From: Tipula vernalis
Taxonomy: Eukaryota > Arthropoda > Insecta > Diptera > Tipulidae
NCBI GenBank assembly: GCA_958295665.1
Contig: OY282558.1
Span: 187,652,015 to 187,716,014 of the forward strand
Length of the DNA: 64,000 nt
Direction of reading: 5' to 3'
The position numbers and the translations under genes were made by a program. The notes under the pieces were generated by a model. The model was given only the letters and a program-made list of their open reading frames with translations, was not told the DNA's origin and did no database searches. Positions 12,775 through 22,460 of this stretch are shown one piece after another; the first letter of the stretch is position 1; the number at the start of each line of letters is the position of its first letter.

Positions 12775-13210
12775 TAATGAAAAAATTATTTGAAATTCCA
12801 AAAACTGTGAAATATATTATAGTTCATCATAATTGGATCGGCTTGGTGACATTGACCGCTATATGGCTTAGCTATTCTGAGAAATGTGCGGGGCCTTCAA
12901 AACATTTCCAGGATCGGGGCTAAATAATTATTTAAACCATCAAAATTCAGTCAACTTTTAAATTATCTGAAATATAGTAATGTTCAACACAATTGGATGC
13001 TTTTGGTTAACGATATAAACAGATGGTCCTGCTATCTGAAAAGGATGAAAAGAACCTGTTTTCTGATGAAAAGAATCTCTTTGGTGGTACTAAAAATCCA
13101 AAATTACAAAAAAATTAAATTTTCATATCATTTAAATTCCAATTGAAAAATAGTTAATTTAACAGTGTAATTTTTTGTTATTTTTTTTTTAGCATAAACT
13201 TCACACTCAT
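12775..13210 (-). repeat. Foldback right terminal domain
   Basis: Reverse-complement partner of 3645-4110, including the outermost 20 bases which match exactly. Confidence 0.88.
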
Positions 13211-13219
13211 ACTCTGTCC
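13211..13219. repeat. 9-bp target site duplication, right copy
   Basis: ACTCTGTCC, identical to 3636-3644. Confidence 0.9.
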
Positions 13220-13938
13220 TCGTATGTTTGGTATTCCTGAAGTTCCGACATTTCCTGTCGGAGGTGATTTTGCTCCCTTATCAAATTGTTTATTGATGTT
13301 AGGGTAGGATTTGTATTGTGTTTAACCAATTTAACGGTATTATCGATCAAGGTTGTTTGATTTTTCACTAGTGACAGTAGGTGGTGCTCGTTGTTGTTAA
13401 TTCTTTCTAACCGATCTTCATATTCGCTGGCCTCTCGTTGTGTGAGTATTCCGAACATGTCCCCTAGTATGATGCCAGTCGTGTCTACGAAAAATCGCTT
13501 CACACGTTTTTATCCCTTGTTACTTGCTAGTAGAAGTGCATTGTCCGCAATTAGGTTTTTTAATTGCCATTTTAGTTGGTTTAGAATATTACAATTCAGT
13601 TTAGGTAGCTCTTTGCAAAGTGCCTGTAGTTCTTCTTGAGCTAGTTGGACGTTTTTGATTTCGTCCCAGTAGCTGCTCATGTTGTACTGAATAACTAGAG
13701 TCCACTCCATGGCCACAATTTCTAGTTTGCCCAGTCTCTCGAAATATATGCCGGTGGACTGATTGAACGGGTTTACTTGGATGTTGGCTTTTGCGAGTCC
13801 CAGTAGACAGCAGACTGATAGCATTGTTATTTCTAGAGGATTCAGTATGATTTTGGCTCGACTGCTTGGTTGTTGTCTAGGTGTGGCGCTATGGTTCGAA
13901 TTGGAGCTTGGCGTATTCTGGCTCTCGATAAATCGCAA
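13220..13938 (-). pseudogene. BEL/Pao-like element: env N-terminal half (endogenous retroviral remnant)
   Basis: Two minus-strand frames. 13938-13510 begins with a Ser/Pro-rich leader, a hydrophobic signal-like segment (LEITMLSVCCLLGLA), then an ectodomain start of the type GIYFERLG seen in envelope proteins of insect retroelements. 13503-13207 starts with a basic KRFF site followed by a Gly-rich fusion-peptide-like stretch and a coiled-coil-like helix. The frames are separated by a stop or shift at ~13505 and the second runs into the Foldback insertion. The gene is non-functional. Its remainder lies at 2770-3635. Confidence 0.72.
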
Positions 13939-13968
13939 ACAATATGCGGCTATGCGCCTTATTTTGTT

Positions 13969-14400
13969 TTACGCTGAGACCTTGTTAAATACTTCTGAGA
14001 GAGAGTGTGTTTCCTTTATAACGGTCACTAGCGCTATTTTCTCTTCCAGCTTTGGTTGCACCTGCTGCTGTACTTCTGGTAGGTTGTCTTCCGAATTGTG
14101 GGGCAGGGCTGTCTCCCATTGCGATGCGGTTGTTGACACCATGGTTGTTCTGCTTTGCTTTCCTAAATTACCCATGCTTCCAATTATGATCCATCCGAAC
14201 TCCGTGTGTTGTGCCATGGGCTCCTGACACCCGCCTTTTATCAAGTTGTTTTTTATTATCGATGGATAGTGGTCTGCCCCTAGCACAATATCGATTGATT
14301 GAGCTTGGTAGTAAGATGGATCTGCTAATTGTATATTCTGCAGATAGGTTCATTTGCTGGTGTCGACATTTGTCTCGGTTAGTTGTTCTGTCATAAAGAA
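13969..14400 (-). pseudogene. BEL/Pao pol fragment: end of retropepsin domain
   Basis: The frame at 14286-13969 has LGADHYPSII and PMAQHTEFGWIIIG, the conserved end of the Pao-type aspartic protease and its link to the reverse transcriptase; a matching ADPSYYQAQSID stretch precedes it, with an in-frame stop a little further upstream. Reverse transcriptase, RNase H and integrase are missing: the sequence passes within ~30 bases into env. So this copy underwent a large internal deletion before the Foldback insertion or independently of it. Homology stops near 14400. Confidence 0.75.
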
Positions 14401-14972
14401 TAAATATAGAACGAAAACGATTCGTAGAGTTGTACATTTTTTTTTTAAATTACATTTTTTTTGGATTTGTTATCATAAGAGATATTTTGTTTCCAATATT
14501 TCGACTTTGGATTTTCCTGCTCATCCCAATCAAAACATTTAGCAAAATTTAATATAAACAAAGTGAGTGTGAGCTGAGTTAGAAAATACAAGGTAAGTAA
14601 AACTTAGTAAAGCTTATTTAAGGTTGATCCTTGAACGGCTGTATGATGATGATTGGTTGTGAACATCTGTTTTAAACATAATTGAATAAATAATGTTAAT
14701 AGCGCATTATCTTGATTTTTAAGGATTATGCTCAGTATCATTCTGGGGCACAGTTAAAACACAAAAATCGTTTGTGATTACATTTCAATAAATTTGCTAT
14801 CTTTAAACTCGTTTAAATTATACCCTAGACAGACTGTGGTTTAACAAAACCGATTTAGCTAAACTCGTTTAAGTGTTCTATCCAAAAACAATAGGATTAG
14901 CTAAAATGGAGGTTGACACACTGCGACTAATCTCGAAAAATTCACTAAATCGGTTTTGTTAAATCAGGTGTC
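14401..14972. other. no gene seen; short inverted repeat near right end
   Basis: AT-rich DNA without coding signal. It contains the inverted repeat at 14840-14964 and adjoins the BEL/Pao target duplication. Confidence 0.5.
14840..14964. repeat. small inverted-repeat element (MITE-like)
   Basis: TTTAACAAAACCGATTTA near 14840-14857 is mirrored by TAAATCGGTTTTGTTAAA at ~14946-14963. The enclosed ~90 bp has no coding content. No convincing target duplication was found, so it may be either a degraded MITE or a chance hairpin. Confidence 0.5.
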
Positions 14973-14977
14973 AAGGG
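14973..14977. repeat. 5-bp target site duplication (AAGGG), left
   Basis: AAGGG abuts the LTR at 14978 and is repeated at 22456-22460 abutting the other LTR. Five bases fits BEL/Pao integration. Confidence 0.8.
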
Positions 14978-15255
14978 TGTATGTGTATGATTCACTACAC
15001 AACTATTTTTATTTATTTTTTTTGTATATAGTAAAAAGATTACCACTGGTAAGGTCTTTTTACTATAGGAGAACAAACAATTTGTTTTAGTTTTAAATTT
15101 ATTCTGCTTTTAAGAATTGCTTAAGAATTGCTTTGGCCGGAAAAAAGGTGTTGTGTAACATGATACAAATATTATAAAGAAAACAAATTATTACGAAAAT
15201 TTGTCATATGATTCTGTTGCACTGTTATTCCATGTCACCTAATGAATTGGTAACA
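14978..15255 (-). repeat. BEL/Pao 3' LTR
   Basis: Shares long stretches with 22106-22455 (for example around GAATTGCTTTGGCCGG) but is ~72 bp shorter owing to a deletion at ~15117-15131, where AGAATTGCTT is locally duplicated. Ends TGT...ACA-type on the minus strand. LTR divergence and the deletion indicate an old insertion. Confidence 0.85.
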
Positions 15256-15575
15256 TATTCCCCGGGCCCACTTGCGGATTATGAGGTCAACTGCTATGGC
15301 TTATGTAGTGGGGCAGGAGGTTCAGCTTCAGCTGTACGTTGTTTGATCTTTCTGCACATGCACCACGTAACTGTAACATAAACTGATGGAATGAGTAAAT
15401 AGATTGCCAGTTAGTGGTGATAATCGTGTATGCTTAAATCGATTGTTGCTGACTCTAAATGTTTCTTATGGTGTTGGAGGGAAGCTTCAATTGCATTGAT
15501 CTCCAACAAGGTGCCTGTTGAGTTTATTTTTACGAATATCGAGTAGTGTCTATGTACTTTATCACTTAAATTAAA
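15256..15575 (-). other. BEL/Pao 3' untranslated region with polypurine-like tract
   Basis: Between env stop and 3' LTR. On the minus strand the last bases before the LTR read GGGCCCGGGGAATA, a plausible polypurine primer for plus-strand synthesis. No other gene seen. Confidence 0.5.
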
Positions 15576-16850
15576 TTACGGCATAGAGGAAAGAACAAAT
15601 CTACTGCTAAATGTCCTATATTCTGCCACTGTATCCGTATCTCCTTTTAAAACACAGTTTGGATCAAGTTCTAAAATCCCTTCTCCTTCAATGAATTCAG
15701 TGTTGGTTTCGATAACTCCATTGCTGTTATCTTCGCATATTAAGTTACCGAGGGGTTTTGATTTCATCGCAAATATCCACGCATTGTATCTACGTAAAGA
15801 AATCCATAGCGTAGTAACGTCCATCTGGTGAATCTGACAGCTCTTCGGAATGTCACCATTTTGTTTGAGTAGTTCTATTTCACAGCTAGTTGTATATGCG
15901 TTGAATTCATACAGCAGCTGATGAACATCACAAAAATATTCCCCGTTAAGGCAATTATACGTAATGAGCTCATCCGCAGTTAGGGCCATGTATTGGTTTT
16001 GTTGTAGTCCGACCATCAAGTAGTTAGACGATGGCATGATGTAGACATATTCTTGCTGGTGGATCGTGGGAACTGGTATAACGTGGTATAACGCATATCG
16101 TGATCACTGTACCAGTGAAATTTTAATTTCAAAGATTACGGTTTCTTCAATTTTGATTGTTTTGACGTCGATTATCTTATATATAGCTGCTATGTCTAAC
16201 TTACGGCACGGAACATCCTGATTGGGTTTTAGATTATGTATGATTTGTTTAATCTGTTCCTGATGTTGGTGTGGTGTCAAAATTAGAGGATCGAGTTTGC
16301 CTTGCTGAACTTCGGTGATAGTTGAAATTTCTTATCGGTCTCCTCGTAACTGTGCTTAATCACATTGATCGTTGATTCGGATATCGACATTTGCGGTTGT
16401 AATAGCTTCTGGTAGTGTCATTGGTTTGAATTTAATTTTTCTATGCTAAGCATTGCCAGAACGTTGGTCGAGCACACCAAACAACTTGTTGGCAATTGTA
16501 CCATCAAAGTCAAAAGGTGATCTTCTTAGTATTTCATTTTGATCCCTTAACTCAGTGTAGAAAATTCTTATTTGCGAAACAATTGCTGCGCAATATTTCA
16601 TTGTGTCCCCGTGGACCGCTGGTGTTAGTGTTGCATTAGTGCATAATTCGTCTAGCTGACGAGCGCCTCTTTCGAGGTGGTCTAGCTCTGCCCAATAGGA
16701 TGTGAGATTACAGCATCAATACATCATACATCAATTTTCTCAAAATAAATACCAGGATGGGAAGTGAACCGTGTTATGTTGATTTTCGCTGTTGTTAGTG
16801 CGGTTATTGCGAGCGAGCACAGTAACAATGTTTACTGTATGCTCTCGTCG
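15576..16850 (-). pseudogene. BEL/Pao env (endogenous retroviral remnant)
   Basis: The clear part is 16037-15576: a Cys-rich ectodomain frame with YMALTADEL, an FCDVHQLLY segment and a CEIELL motif, the pattern of fusion-type envelope proteins in insect LTR elements. Upstream on the minus strand, between ~16850 and 16040, a signal-like hydrophobic stretch and the ectodomain start GIYFEKIDV can be read, but several stops and shifts intervene. Integrase C-terminal coding (16804 end) overlaps the env start, as usual when env is expressed from a spliced RNA. Non-functional. Confidence 0.75.
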
Positions 16851-17700
16851 TTCGTCCGTGTTGTATCGATTGTCTTTGTTTCGAAGTATTTACTTCACAA
16901 CAGTCTGCAGACGGTGATGCCTGCCTAACTTCCGTGTTAGGTTTTGGCAGGCCCATTTCTTCCATCTCGTCACTGTTCTCAATTGGAAGACGGCTGAGTT
17001 TGGTGATTGACTTTTTAAACAACCCTCCTTTGCTGATTGTTATAGTTATGGCTCTAACTAAGCCATCGTTTCCACTATGGATCTCTTGAACTCTTCCTAA
17101 AGGCCATTTTCCTGGAGGTAGGTTATCATCCTTAACGAGGACCAGCTCCCCTTTTGATATATTATCTTGTTTTTTGGTCCGTCTGCTTCGTTTTTGTAGC
17201 AGTAACATATATTCGGTTACCCAAATTTTCCAATACTCTTGAGTTATTTTTTGCAGGAGCTTCCAACGTGTTAAATGGTTGATATTTTCGTTCAGAATGC
17301 TTGGTTCGGGCATCGTTCTCGTAGGTTCGCCTATGAGAAAATGGCCTGGTGTTAATGTCGTGAAATCATTAGGGTCAGATGTCATCGGAAATAGTGGTCG
17401 AGAATTCAGGCATGCTTCTATTTGGCAAACTACCGTAGTCATTTCTTCAAATGTGTATATAATGTTGTTGTTCAATTATCCAATGCAAATGGTGTTTGAT
17501 AGATTTGACAACCGCCCATATGTGGTGCTCCTGGTGGTATATAGCCATTGAGTACCCTCTTTTAAAAGCTCTTCTGACCATTTTCCTGACAGTTGTTTTA
17601 CTGCATGTGTGAGTTCGTTCCGCATGAGTTTTGAAGCTCCTATGAAATTGGAACCGCAGTCACTGTAAAGGTCCGAGCAAAACCATCGGCGTACTGTGAA
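16804..17700 (-). pseudogene. BEL/Pao integrase core and C-terminal domain
   Basis: The 223-residue frame 17475-16804 holds CLNSRPL, LTPGHFLIGEP, RWKLLQ, EYMLLLQKRS, LVLVKDDNLPPGKWPLGRV and a following DG-VRA strand: the end of a BEL/Pao integrase plus its C-terminal DUF5641-type domain. Further upstream (17700-17480) the core motif SDCGSNFIGA is readable, with Cys where Asn is usual. A stop near 17480 and a shift near 17540 break the frame. Confidence 0.85.
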
Positions 17701-17767
17701 ACGTTTAAATGCTGCTATGAAACCTCCTTTGACAAATCGCTCACTACTTCTGGTGACCGTAGTTGAC

Positions 17768-18169
17768 TCAAGCGTAGTTGGAAAGGCCTAGAGCATAATT
17801 TACTACAGTATGAGTAAAAGGCCTTGTTGGAGTTACTCGCGCTATTGGAAGATCTTCCATCATTTGATTTAAGGTTTGCGCGAGTTGTTTGTGGCAGATT
17901 ATGCATTTATTGATGTAAGTTTTTACTGCTAATGGATCTTTAATAATCCAGTACCTTTGTCGAATAAAAGCCAGTGTAAGCGTCTTTCCTCCGTGAAAGG
18001 TCATCTTATGTGCATAATCTATTAGGAGCCAAGTTAAGTGACTCTTATAAGGCAGTATTATTGGATGTTGAGAATTGAAAGCAATCCTGGCGTTAGACAG
18101 TCTGCCGCCTACTCGCAGTAACCCATTCTCATCTATTTTTGGATCAAGTGATCGAAGTTGAGATTCCAT
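17768..18169 (-). pseudogene. BEL/Pao integrase zinc-binding domain
   Basis: The frame contains GGRLSNARI, HPIILP, then HKMTFHGGKTLTLAFIRQRYW and CIICHKQ, the HHCC zinc-binding region that precedes the BEL/Pao integrase core. The tail is altered by a shift (out-of-family residues after TRPFTHT). Confidence 0.85.
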
Positions 18170-18181
18170 TTGAGGTTCTAG

Positions 18182-18880
18182 TTAGTTCTTTTCTATTTTA
18201 AATGCTAACTGTTGCGTTAGTTTAATTGCTAACATTTGGCTATCATTAAGTTCCTTAGTTGTCAGGTATCTCGGTAAAGACGTAGTTGTTCTTTTTGCAA
18301 ATCTAAGGACATTAGCGATGATCCTTACTGCCTTAGTGAATGATGAACAGCGCTCTATAGCACATAATATACAATTTTCTTCGTTGATCGTGGCAATTAG
18401 TGTAGATATTTTGATCTTCTCTTTTGTGGCTTTTTTTGTTTTTCTTAGCAGTTTTGCTAAAAGCACCGCGGCGCACAACTCCAATCTGGGAATTGTTAAT
18501 TTTGCCTTTAATGGTGCAACTTTGGTTTTTGCAATCACTATGGTCACCTTGCTATCATCGGCCTTACCAGATTTGTAATAAATTACAGCTGCATATGCAT
18601 CTTACGATGGGTCACAGAAACCGTGCAGTTCACCTAGCTCATCTTTGTCATGCCTGATCCATCTTTGTAGCCTAATTTCCTCTAGCATTTGTAATTGGTT
18701 GACATATGAAATCCACTTTGTTTCAATTTCATTTGGTAATTGTGTATTCCAGTCTAAACCTAATCTACATAGTTGTTGCATGGTAATATTTGCCTTTACG
18801 ATAACGGCAGCTAACCATCCCATTGGATCAAACAATATGGATGTTTCGGATAACATTTTCCTCTTGGTAACAGGTGCTTA
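18182..18880 (-). pseudogene. BEL/Pao pol: A17-type domain and RNase H region
   Basis: 18856-18602 reads SETSILFDPMGWLA, LGLDWNTQLP, RWIRHD and LHGFCDPS, matching the domain between reverse transcriptase and RNase H in Pao elements (LFDPLGWLAP, HGFCDAS in functional copies). 18547-18182 begins VIAKTKVAPLK-type sequence with TIPRLELCAAVLLAKL, the RNase H-like region. The frames are separated by stops near 18580-18600. Confidence 0.85.
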
Positions 18881-19640
18881 AGTATCTAATGATTTGACTT
18901 TAAATTGGAATATGTCCTCTATAGGATTCCAGGTGATACCTAAAGTTTTAATTGTTTCGCCAATTTCTATCATATGGCTGTGAGTATTTCTTGGTTGTTG
19001 CTAGTCCATTTCCTTAGATTAAAACCGCCTTGCTTTAATACCATTGTTAATTGTTGTTGTATTAATACTGGTTGTTCTATCGTGTTCGCACCTCATAATA
19101 CGTCATCCACGTAAAAATCTTCAGTGAGCGCCTTTTTTGCTGCTGGGTATTGTTCACCGTTATCTTGTGCTAACTGATGAAGTACTCTAGTGGCCAAATA
19201 TGTGGCTGCTGCTGATCCGTACATCACCGTTTTCATCTTATAAGTGCTGATCTTACCTTGTTGGTCTCTTCATAGTATTAATTACTAGAGTATATTCATT
19301 CTTCATTGTCGAATTTTTGTTTAACTTGATTCGCCTAATGTGAAATTATCTTCCTTGAATGGTAATGCAACTTGGTACGTTCCATCTACCTGCCTCTCGC
19401 ATGTAGTATGAAAGTGCTGGTCATATTTTTCCTCATCAATAGTAAATTGCGCTCTTGTCCAACTTCTTCAATTTCCCAAAACTTTTTTAATTGGTTTTCT
19501 AGGTCGACATAAGATACCATTGAATGTATTCTGTGTCTCTGGCTGATGTAGTTCTTGCACTTTCCGAAAACAATCAATTCTAATTCGGTCTTCTGTGCCA
19601 TTGGTTGATCTGGGCCTCCTTTTATGATATTGTTAAACAT
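18881..19640 (-). pseudogene. BEL/Pao reverse transcriptase
   Basis: Open frames are short but motifs survive: GG-DQPMAQKTELE and FWEIEEVGQE at the start (19640-19386), and DFYVDDVL followed by a stop and a Leu-Arg-Lys-Trp ending near 19120-19020. YVDD at ~19104-19115 is the catalytic motif. The region between is scrambled by several shifts, so no active enzyme can be made. Confidence 0.8.
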
Positions 19641-19703
19641 GATTTTTGGGTAATAATCGGCAACAATTAGAATATATGGTATATTGAACCTGATTTATTA
19701 TAA

Positions 19704-20366
19704 TTAGGATATGCATAGGCAATGTTGGTGAGATGTTGCCAGTTTCCCGTTTCCACCTCTTGATCTGGTAGTAGTTTTGTCAGCTTTTGGAATGTCGAGG
19801 CCTAGCTCAAATTTGGAAGCTAGAATTAGTTGGATTTTGAGGCTGACTATCTTTTTTACTTCTCCAATGTAATGATTACCAACTCCCGCTATTTTCGCAT
19901 GTATTTTATTACCTTTTAGCTTCAATCTTTGTACTGCTTCTTCCGTTATAAAAGTAGCCTGGGAGCCTGGATCTATCAAGACTCTTAATATTGTTCGGTT
20001 TCCATCATGTTTGACTGCGCTGACTAAAGCTGTTGCTAATAAGACACGTTCGGTCTGACTGTTTATTTTTGCTTCGAGTTTAAAACTTGTTATCTCTTGG
20101 CCATATGATTTTTGTTGATGAGAGTTTGGCGAATGAAGAATGGTATGGTGTAGACCATTGCAAATTGAACATCTTATAGAAGATTTACATTGTTTTATTT
20201 GTTGTGTTGTAGCAAGGCACCTTCTGCGTATATTATGTAATAATATTATTTGACTCCTGTCGGACGATGATATCTTTTTGAATCTTTTACAGGTCTCAAT
20301 TGAATGATTTTTCTGACAATAGATGCAAATGCTTTGTACCGTTGTTGTGGCGAATATTTGTTTCAC
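19704..20366 (-). pseudogene. BEL/Pao Gag zinc knuckles and aspartic protease
   Basis: A 220-residue frame. Residues ~14-30 give CIYCQKNHSIETC; later CSICNGLHHTILH repeats the knuckle style typical of BEL/Pao. The protease starts with LLATALV and VLIDPGSQATFITEE. The usual active-site Asp-Ser/Thr-Gly is Asp-Pro-Gly here, which would probably inactivate it. The C-terminus departs from the family after a shift near 19770. Confidence 0.85.
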
Positions 20367-20375
20367 TGGTTGACT

Positions 20376-21323
20376 TTATGGTGGTTGTGTATAACTCTTG
20401 TTACTGTACGATATTTCTAAAGTCTTGAATCTTTGTTCAATGAACTTCAGGAATTCGGTTGTTTCTTGAAATTCACATGGGGTTTTAAGTGAACTTTCAT
20501 ACAGTCGTCGCATTTCATTGTCTAACTTTTTCAATAAAATGGAAATTAGAAATGAATTCCAGGACTCGATGTTTATTCCAAAGTTCTTAATCGCGTGTAG
20601 GCACTCGATAGTGGTGTCATGCATATTTCTAATTGCAGATGACGACTCAGAAGCAATGGTTGATTGGTTCAGCAATGTATTTAGGTAAGCTGAGATGAGC
20701 AGTCTTTTGTTGTTGTATCGGTTGTTTAATATACTCTAAACTTTTGCATAATTGTCTGCCTTCGATTCTAGATGACAAATTAGTTTAGCCACTGCTTCAG
20801 TTAAATGTGTTTTCAGATAATTGATTTTGTGGTATTGGATAGCCGCTGGTTTTGATCTATCAGTTTGTTAAAGATTTCTGAGAAGCTACCCCATTTCATG
20901 GTGGACCGCTGTCGAGCTGACGTCGCATATTTTCGATACATTTTTTTGTAAGAATTTGAAATAATTGTTCTTGCGACGTTATATGTATGATCTTTATCTA
21001 ATGGTGGATCACTTCCTTGAATTTGCTCATCTGCTTTTACGTATTCAACGTAAAGTGATTTTAGCTGTTTGATTTTACCTTCCAAATGGTTTTTGGTTTT
21101 TCGGCTCTCCCCATCTTTGTTGTAGTTTGTTTGTAGAGTGGTGATTTTTGCTCCAATTTGTTCTTGATATTGAAGAAGCTGTTCCATTGCTTAGTTCTCG
21201 ATAGAATCTGGTGGTTTTTCTGGATATTGATGAAATTCGCTGGATTTTTATCTGCTGGTTGTTGTTTAGCTGTATCTGTACAAATTGATTGTACTTATTT
21301 AATAATAATTCGAAGGACCACAC
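20376..21323 (-). pseudogene. BEL/Pao Gag N-terminal and capsid region
   Basis: Frames 21323-21075, 21187-20813 and 20675-20376 carry Gln/Asn-rich and coiled-coil-like sequence, then WNSFLISILLKKLDNEMRR and WEFTTEF-like helices common to the BEL gag (DUF1759-type). They are in three frames, separated by at least two shifts. The first frame extends through a second tRNA-Tyr-like primer site, so its true start is uncertain. Confidence 0.65.
21309..21320 (-). other. second tRNA-Tyr-like primer site
   Basis: On the minus strand TGGTCCTTCGAA, identical for 12 bases to the site beside the 5' LTR at 22094-22105. Just outside it, TGTACAGTG could be the end of an unrelated LTR running 21707-21324 (TGTTTACA...TGTACA). 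No second copy of that putative LTR was seen. Confidence 0.45.
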
Positions 21324-22090
21324 TGTACAAATTGGTATGTACTTAGTGAGAATAGGATTTATTTTACTGAAGAAAATACACTAGAACTCGATTTTTAATC
21401 TTACAATTTATTTATTAGCACACTTATTTGCTTTATAGTTATTACAATTATGAATTGTGGTTAGGTTAATATTTTGTTGTTTCCAATGCGCGAGATGAAA
21501 AGGTAATGACAGAAATACAGAATACTTTACATAAAGGGGGAGAATAATTGACTATATGCTTGAACAAGACACTGAACGTAAACTTCGACCATTCAATTGA
21601 TTATATACATTTGGTAACACTAAATATAATTAAATGCTGAAATCACTCATCACTCTGACAATCTGACAGTACATGTCAAAATAAAGTGATGTCATCTTGT
21701 AAACAAATGGGAAAATTAAGATAAGTATAATGTTTTCTTATAATTACATTACAATATTATTAATTAATTTATAATTTCAGATTGCGTTAAATGGATTACC
21801 TAATGAAACGGGATACTTAAAATTAGTAAGGTAAATTATATAATTTAAAGTTATTTAATGGAATTAATGTTGAGTTTGATGTTGTTTCAGGTGGAATGCT
21901 GGCTGTCAGACTAAATGGGATAGGTATAGTTATTTTATAGGGAATGTTTTATTTCAGGGAGAGATCTTTAATTTATGGTAAATTGTACATTTGGATTGGG
22001 TTGATGGGATAATTATCCGATTAGTTTGAACAGTATCCACAGTTGAATGTATATTGAGTGTTTATTTGATTATTTGCCGGTTGGTTTTTG

Positions 22091-22105
22091 GGCTTCGAAG
22101 GACCA
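22091..22105 (-). other. primer binding site, tRNA-Tyr
   Basis: On the minus strand TGGTCCTTCGAAGCC directly follows the LTR. The 3' end of insect tRNA-Tyr (gene starting CCTTCGATAGC) plus CCA is complementary to TGGTCCTTCGA, so 11 bases pair perfectly. Confidence 0.8.
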
Positions 22106-22455
22106 TGCTTGTGTATTATTCACAACACAACTATTTTTATTTTATTTTTATATATATTAAAAAGATTACCACTGGTGAGGTCTTTTTACTATTGGAGAAC
22201 AAACAATTTGTTTTAGTTTTAAATTTATTCGGCTTTTTATACAATATTTCATTCATTCATATTACACTATTTTACAATAAACAGAAACAATAAAAAATTA
22301 ACGTTTAGTTAACATATTAAAACAGAATTGCTTTGGCCGGAAAAAATGTTTTGTGTGACATGATACAAATATTATAAAGAAAACAAATTATTACGTCAAT
22401 TTGTCATATGATTCTGTTGTACGGTTATTCCATGTTACCTAATGAATTGGAAACA
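22106..22455 (-). repeat. BEL/Pao 5' LTR
   Basis: 350 bp; on the minus strand starts TGTTTCC and ends AAGCA next to the primer site. The plus-strand phrase AAAAAGATTACCACTGGT is shared with the 3' LTR. Confidence 0.88.
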
Positions 22456-22460
22456 AAGGG
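22456..22460. repeat. 5-bp target site duplication (AAGGG), right
   Basis: Same as 14973-14977. Confidence 0.8.

Larger units (their letters stand above)
3645..13210. mobile_element. Foldback-type giant inverted-repeat transposon
   Basis: A 9566-bp palindromic element. Both ends start ATGAGTGTGAAGTTTATGCT reading inward and match for ~450 bp of non-repetitive terminal sequence. Inside, each arm consists of tandem ~161-bp units, about 19 on the left and about 35 on the right, in opposite orientation, meeting near 7153. A perfect 9-bp target duplication flanks it. No transposase is encoded, so it is non-autonomous and presumably moved by a related source copy. Target size, terminal inverted structure and internal tandem repetition match the Foldback (FB) class of Drosophila. 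The insertion sits inside the env gene of a minus-strand BEL/Pao remnant. Open frames within it are repeat artefacts. Confidence 0.92.
14978..22455 (-). mobile_element. BEL/Pao LTR retrotransposon with env, minus strand
   Basis: A 7.5-kb element bounded by related LTRs and a 5-bp AAGGG duplication. Reading the minus strand: 5' LTR 22455-22106, a tRNA-Tyr primer site directly adjacent, gag (21190-20376), zinc knuckles and protease (20366-19704), reverse transcriptase with YVDD, A17-type domain, RNase H region, integrase zinc finger, core and C-terminal domain (to 16804), env (about 16850-15576), a purine-rich GGGGAATA, and the 3' LTR 15255-14978. Every gene is broken by stops or shifts. All domains in order identify BEL/Pao. 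Confidence 0.9.
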
